DNA of 64,000 nt, taken from Cutaneotrichosporon cavernicola. Taxonomy: Eukaryota; Basidiomycota; Tremellomycetes; Trichosporonales; Trichosporonaceae. The stretch is from contig NC_083394.1 in the NCBI RefSeq assembly GCF_030864355.1, forward strand, positions 310,001 to 374,000, in the 5' to 3' direction. Positions 58,101 to 64,000 of this stretch are shown here, one piece after another (the stretch's first letter is position 1; each line of letters starts with the position of its first letter). The notes under the pieces were generated by a model. It was given only the letters and a program-made list of their open reading frames with translations. It had not been told where the DNA came from and did not search any database. Both the position numbers and the translations under genes were made by a program.

Positions 58101-61100
58101 TCTCACTTTACCGTGCTGTGGCTGTCGGCGGCTCAGCCACGAGCACGGCAGTCAATACGGTGGTGGGACGAGCGAATGGTGGGGATTGCCGGTATCTGGG
58201 GAGAGGTGTCAATATGTATACACGACTTGTGGACAGGGAGGGACAGCATCAAATCCGTTTATGTTTCAAGGGTGAAGGGAGGGAACAGAGGGCTCTCAGA
58301 GGGGACACAGGCCAGGGAGGGGAACGGAAGCGAGGAACCGCGCACGTGGAGAGAATGTGGCTCATTGTGGAGATAACGTGGTTGCGGTACATGGGTGGAG
58401 GCCATGAGGCCATGAGGCCATAGGCCATAGGCCATAGGGAATAGGCCATTGTTGGTGGCCGGCCATTAGCAATACGCCCACTGAGGGAGCGTGACTTTCA
58501 GGCCAACCTGACCCCTACCACCTGCCCGAAGGATACCATCGTCGCCAGTTGGCACCGAGCAGCCAGCCGCTCGATCAGAAGTGGAAAGAACATGTCCAAA
58601 AGCATCGCCTCAACGGCAGGTAACGCTGTCATTGTCCGTGAGAAGCAATATGCGCAGCTTGACTGGCTGACCAGTCACATCGCCAAACTTGCCTTCTGCA
58701 TCGTCTCGTCCGGTGTTGACGGGGTGGGACACCGTCCACCCTCGCGACTGTATGAGACACCTAGCGAGAGGCGATGCTGGGCGTAGGTGACGAGGCGCGC
58801 CTGATAATGGGAGAGACCGATGAGATGGAAAGAGAGGAGAATGGATGGAGCGTTGACGGCCGTTTGGCGACTGGGAGAAATGAGGGTGTGAGGCGGCGAC
58901 TTGCACACAAGTCGAAGACGCAGCTGGCGAAGATGAGAGGAGAACGTGGAGAGAATGAGAGACAGAGAATGTGTGATGGAGAGAACATGGTATGGCCCTC
59001 GACTCAACACGGACGACGCCGAGCGAAGGGTGGGTGGCTGTCGAGTCAAGGGTTGGAGCTAGGTCTGCCCTTGACCGATACCCAGTTGGCCAGCTGGACC
59101 TGTCCAAGACAGTTACCACCTTTGGAACGTAATTTTGTAAAGCTCGAACCCGTTACGGTTGCCTACTTTGGCAGTGAAGCGACTGGAGAGGGGAAGAGTA
59201 GGAAGCCCTGGAGCCAGATGAGACAAGACGTCACACTCCCGAGTTGCTAGCGTGACACGCGGTTCCTAGCCGACCTGGTGACTAAAGTTGGCTAATGGTC
59301 CAGTGCAAAGCCACCCTGGGTGTACGGTTTGCTGGCATATCTCGAACAAGAATGAGGGAGACGGAAAGAGAGAAAAGAGAAAAGGGCTAGAGAGGGGATT
59401 AAAGCAGGAGGGCGGGAGCGGGCATTATGTCTCATATTGACGAGACATGATAGCAATGGGGAAGAGGCGGGGGGAGAAAGGGGAGGAGGGGGAACAAGGT
59501 GACAAAAGCAAACCTCCTAAAAGGCAGCCTTTGGTGACGTTGGGTGGGACGTGCCCTGGAAGGGGTAATGATGTAGCTAACCTCAAACGGCACGGGAGAT
59601 CGTCATTTACCCAGAATGGGCATGACCCGAGCCCAGCAAGCTGGGTCGACCGTGACACTCTGCTAAAATGGCCGGTACACTAACAATAAACCACTATAAC
59701 AAAAGCCTCTGGGACGAAACTCGGAAGTATTCAACCTGGCTTGAAGATGTGGGGTAGCAAGTAGCCAAGTTGCGGGGAAAAAAGGACAACACCACAGACG
59801 TAAAAGGATAGTGGTACTCACAGGATATACCGTGTTTACTCGTTCGACTCTACCAAAGAGTTGAAGGAGTAATACAGAATGTCTCGTTCTAACACAAGCC
59901 GTGTCGTTTGTTCCTCAGATGTGGCGTTGCGGTTGTGTATGTGGCAGGTGAAAGGCAAGCCAGTTGTCGGCTGCGATAGTGGAGGTCGACAGAGGAGGGG
60001 AATTGGAATCCACAGAGGCGGAAGATGGTATGTGAGTGGCCTAGAGTATAGGACGTCCTGGAACGCAAGGTTGAGAGAGGCTTGGCGGCTTCGGCGTGAT
60101 TGAGTGGATCGCAGGGCGAGGTCGGAAGCCTATGTGGTTTGTTCGGGGTTGGGTAGGTTGTATGCCCGAGTCGAAAGTTGGGTGTTCGGGGGCGGATGGG
60201 CGGCTGTACCCCGAGACCGTGGACTGCTCGGCTTCTGCCCTGGGGCCTGGTACGAAACTCAAATGGTTACGTCTCCTCCTTCCCGGGCAGGGCAAGTACG
60301 ACTCAAGCTCTCCCAAAGAGCTTGCTGTACCCAAGAATTGAGCTAGAAGAAGCGGATTCTGATTAAGCCTTGGGTGAGGATGACAACCAAGGGCAGAGGC
60401 GTCGTGACGTGGATAGTTGTCGGTCAAAAAGTTGGAAGTGACGTGAACGAGTAATGTCTGTCCTTTCAACGCCAAGTAGCGGGTCGACGCATGCGTGTCG
60501 GTGGAGGTTACGGAGAAGGGATCAGGTGCTAGGCAATAACTGAGGGGTCTGTCGATGGGACGATGGCGGGCTGATTGGGGAAAAAACAAAAGAGTCGGAA
60601 AGGGGAAGAGAGTCGTAGCCGCCGTCTACTTATCAAGGGTGGGGGGGACGGGGATGTATTTCTTGTATAGTTGGATGTCTGTCTCAAAGCCTACCAAGCC
60701 ATCGATTCGTCTTCCCTCCTCTTGCTCCTTGTTCCATCCAACCCAGCACGGCGCGCGCCCTTGGGCCTCTGTCCTTGGTGCATCCAAGACCATGCCTCTG
60801 CGTGCCGCAGACGATCATCAGTGCGTCGAGGTTGTTTCCCGTGTCTCTCATTGCTCCTGCGCCGCAGGCGCCGAATGCAATGCCGGCCCCTGGCTCCCTT
60901 GGAACAGGTCATGCATCCCCTTGATCCCTAACTCCATCCGTCGGCGTGTCTTGGGCTTATGAGGGCCTCTTGGTGTCCCCGCGTGTCATCAGGAAGTCGG
61001 AACCGCAGCAAAGTTCAGACACCGAAGAAACGGGTGTCAAGGTGAGAAAGAATAAGGCGCTGCAATCGTTAGGGACCAAGACATCGACTAAGGGTTGTTG

Positions 61101-64000
61101 AGAGGGTTGGGTTGCGGATTGTAGGATCCATGGCGTTGATGTGGCGAGGCTGAGGTGAGGAAACGAGGCTACCGAGGCAGAAAGATCGTGCAAGAGGCTG
61201 CGAGGGCAAAAAGCCGCAAGGAGGCGCAAGGAAGAAGGAACGTAGAGGGAAATCGAGCTCATTATTCAGGGTCAGTTTACAATCACGGACCCAACGCGCT
61301 TTCCTCTACCCTACGTGGCGCCAGTCATTGCAACATCTAGGAAATAACTTCATGCCTCGTCAGCTAGATGACGGACGCGCGCGCGGCCGCGCTATGTTCA
61401 CTCGTCCCATGTACGGATTCTCCGGTCATTCCTCATCCCCAAGCGAGACCAAAAGAGAGTACGAGGAGGGGGGTTGTTGCTTCGCCGAGCTCTACAGAAA
61501 CAGGGAGCATGGGCATTGGCAAGAGCCGAGACACTGGGTGCTCGGGCCGTAATCGAAGTTCCCCTGTCGGCACTTTAACAGAGAGCAGCGGGTAGATTGA
61601 CGGGATGGCGTAATCACTACCCTGTAATAGCCAGTAACTTGCTGCTTGTCCGTAGAAATCCCCGATTGAAGGTTGCACGCACGTCAGCAGAGCACCCAAG
61701 CATCCGACTTGCCCTTACCACACCTGTTGTGATGGTCATAGAACCTCGTCGTAACCCAGCTTGCTGGTCACGAGGCCAGTTTCGGCACCTGACAAACTCG
61801 GCTCCATTAAAGCAATCATGAGCGTGGACCCTAATACCCCCAGGCGAGCGATGGAAGGCGCCCGAGTCCTCGCTCTGAGCTCAGTGGGAAGAGTCGGGGC
61901 CATACCTGTTGGGACAATGTGGCCGACCCAGGGGGGTCATTTGATCACTTCACCTCTTGGTGGCAATGGTTGTTTCCCACCACCTCGCTACTTTGCAATG
62001 TACAACATGTCAGTTGAATCGGCAGAATTCTCTGATTCTGATAGTCATTAAGCAGTGCCCCTCATTATCTCTACTTGCTACTGACCCTCTTCGTAGATGA
62101 GCCGAGGACTGACATCGAGGCCAAGTTGGGCGGCGAGCAGCGCCCTTCATGTGCCGGTGGAATGCTCGGGCGAGCTTCGCGGCTGGCGTGCCTCGAATGG
62201 AGGCTGTGTCATGAAACAAATTCATGCTTGCGGGCGATCAAGTTTGTCTCTGTTTCCACGTACCTTGGTCCCGCGACTAGCCCGAAAAGCAATCACTGTC
62301 CGCGTGAGTCACCTGGCACAATCGCCCCCCTTGTTCGTCAACCCGGCAGATATCACGCGTCCGACTGCCAGTGGACGGTTCCCTCCATCAGCCATGGGGA
62401 TAGGAGGTTGCCCCGAGGACTGGCCCGGATCCGCTTCAACATCGCGAAGCCTGGGACCGTCCACTGCCTCGGTTGCACCGTGCTACTGATGATCATGTCG
62501 AGCCGATCGAGCTATGGGTGCTACGCACGTCGTCCAGTTCGGTACATCCAAGCTCCTGCTTTGTGGGGTTGTATTGGCGCACCGTCTAGAGAGATCACCA
62601 TTGCCCACAAGAAACGGTCGCGGGACCTACGGAGAGTTTATGACGCTCGATCATGGAAGCTCGAGACAGTTCAACCGGTCAAGCCACACGTTATTGTGAC
62701 TAGGACCACCTCATCTCGGGCCCAAAGTTTTTCTCGGGTCAATTCATCGCTAAATTCGAGGGCCTCGGGGGTGCAACACAGAGCCAGTTCTAAGTGTCCC
62801 GGGTCAGGAATAGATAGGCCTGGGAGCTCATCACACTGGCGGCAACTCCAGATCTCACCCACCCCGATCAGCCGAACTGTCCTCCCTTCCCAACAAATGT
62901 TCCATTGCTCCACGTGAGGGAATGCGAGGCTCGTGAGGCTTGGTCGCATTCCCAAAGCTGAATTGTGCTGACCTCATCAAGTCCCCGGAGGCCGGAGCAG
63001 TCTAGTCCGTTAGGCTCCGGGAACGCCGCGGCCCTCAGCCACAGGGCATTCTGAGTTCACACATTATATGGGGAGTAATAAATATCCAGGTATCCGGAAG
63101 CCTGGTTTGAATTAACTTTCTAGAGCTGAGGCTAGAGGGCCAGAGCTTCTTTCCCTCGCATTCCTACGCTCCTGGTGCAGCCTCCCGAGGGTGTAAACAA
63201 CGTCAACACCATGAATCGCACCCCTGCCCCTCTCATGTCTTCTTCCTGTCCCCTTAGTCTTCCCGAAGGGCTATCTGAGTGTGCGCACATTGCCCGCATA
63301 AGCATGATCGTGCTAATCTGCTGTGGGGTCAAGGAGGCGCATTTAAGTGAACCTTATCTTCCCGAACCGTACACGGATTGGAGCTGGCTGGGCGTCACAG
63401 GTCCGCGGGAGTGTCCGCTGGAATCGGCATCACTGTTTGGGGAGGGAAGAGCAAAATGGGCACGATCAAGGTTTGATACCAGTCATGGAAGTCACTCGCG
63501 CGCACGCCCTTGAGCATCCCGAGGAGATGGAGGGTGCCGCCGGCAGTCCATGCCTTGCTGCAAAGGGACGTTCCTTCTTCTGGGCACGCGACTGCTCTGG
63601 AAGTTTCGCGGCACATGCTTGTGGTTGCTTCGCGGAGCGGGAGCTTGGAATTTACGTATATGCTGCAGCAGGCCGCGATGCCAGCTGGTCGGTGGGTGCA
63701 CTGGCCGGCTAGGTGGCGCACCACATCGACACCGTCGACCTCAGCAGCGGACACACGGCTGACAATTTCCTCGCCCGCAACCCACAAACCTGACATTCAG
63801 CCACCATCCCATCAAGCCTCAACTAAAAAGACACGCAAGTGCATCATCGCATACATGGTAGAGTGTCACTGGACTTCAAAACGCGCAGCCCACCAAGGGG
63901 AGAGCAGAGCGATCTGCAGTCCAGTGGCTGACAAGCAGCTTGCTGTTGCCACCTAGTTTATCTCTCTGACTGTGGGGTTCAGCCAACGAGATGATAAAGT
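58101..64000. other. 5.9-kb gene-poor tract, right part
   Basis: From the velvet start to the window end no gene could be supported. The longest frame, 280 codons at 62075-62917 (+), has a composition rich in Ser, Arg and Cys and no recognisable motif. Minus-strand frames at 62671-62955 and 63395-63796 look slightly more protein-like but cannot be assigned. The velvet promoter should lie at about 58101-58600. A GGCCATA/GGCCATGA repeat occurs at 58399-58449. Confidence 0.5.
58399..58449. repeat. GGCCATGA/GGCCATA minisatellite
   Basis: Two copies of an 8-bp unit and three of a 7-bp unit in tandem, plus a partial one, about 300 bp upstream of the velvet gene. Confidence 0.85.

Noticed and set aside
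62075..62917. 280-codon plus-strand ORF in the gene-poor tract
   Set aside because: It is the longest frame there, but its composition is rich in Ser, Arg and Cys without motif, and other frames over the same bases look equally protein-like, as expected for chance at this GC content.
63356..63800. Minus-strand segment GGTLHLLGML resembling a velvet strand
   Set aside because: The likeness to PGTFRLKCVL is short; neighbouring velvet strands are missing and two other frames give equally plausible peptides.
46913..64000. Retrotransposon or viral origin of the gene-poor tract
   Set aside because: I found no reverse transcriptase, integrase, capsid or LTR-like pair, so no such call is made.

Overview
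This window is nuclear DNA from a basidiomycete fungus, most likely a Tremellomycete yeast of the Trichosporonales type; that placement is inference. The basis is GC-rich coding sequence, many short spliced introns, and a full set of fungal housekeeping genes (RPD3, HPR1, MED5, COX15, AFG2, MVP1, CK2 alpha). Nearly every coding gene is interrupted by very small introns (31 to about 60 nt is typical). Most 3' splice sites read CTRAC or CTCAC, about three bases, then AG, so the branch site almost touches the acceptor. I used this grammar to place exon joins.

Positions 1-17.5 kb carry five genes on the minus strand: a Ran1/Ksp1-like kinase, an F-BAR/RhoGAP protein fused in frame to a complete glucosamine-6-phosphate N-acetyltransferase (GNA1) domain, casein kinase 2 alpha, a secreted-then-anchored single-pass membrane protein, and a Gyp8/TBC1D20-type RabGAP. 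The sorting nexin MVP1 is divergent from the RabGAP. From 20 to 30 kb lie an unrecognised Cys-motif protein (+), a Zn2Cys6 transcription factor (-) and a CHFR-like RING ubiquitin ligase (-).

Positions 29.6-46.4 kb form a compact block of ten genes that alternate strand without exception. They make head-to-head pairs sharing promoters (most 160-310 bp) and tail-to-tail pairs with very short gaps: RING ligase/AFG2, NAA10/COX15, SNRNP27/HPR1, MED5/VMA7, SPF27/RPD3. Many act in nuclear gene expression: splicing, mRNP export, Mediator, histone deacetylation. The others act in ribosome maturation, co-translational acetylation, haem A synthesis and vacuolar acidification.

A tRNA-Arg(ACG) gene with a 15-nt intron follows RPD3. 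Beyond it, about 17 kb to the window end has almost no recognisable genes. The single clear exception is a compact five-exon velvet-domain regulator (57.27-58.10 kb) that no single open reading frame reveals. A weak second velvet-like trace lies near 51.2-52.4 kb. No rRNA gene, CRISPR array, bacterial element, intact transposon or viral gene was recognised.
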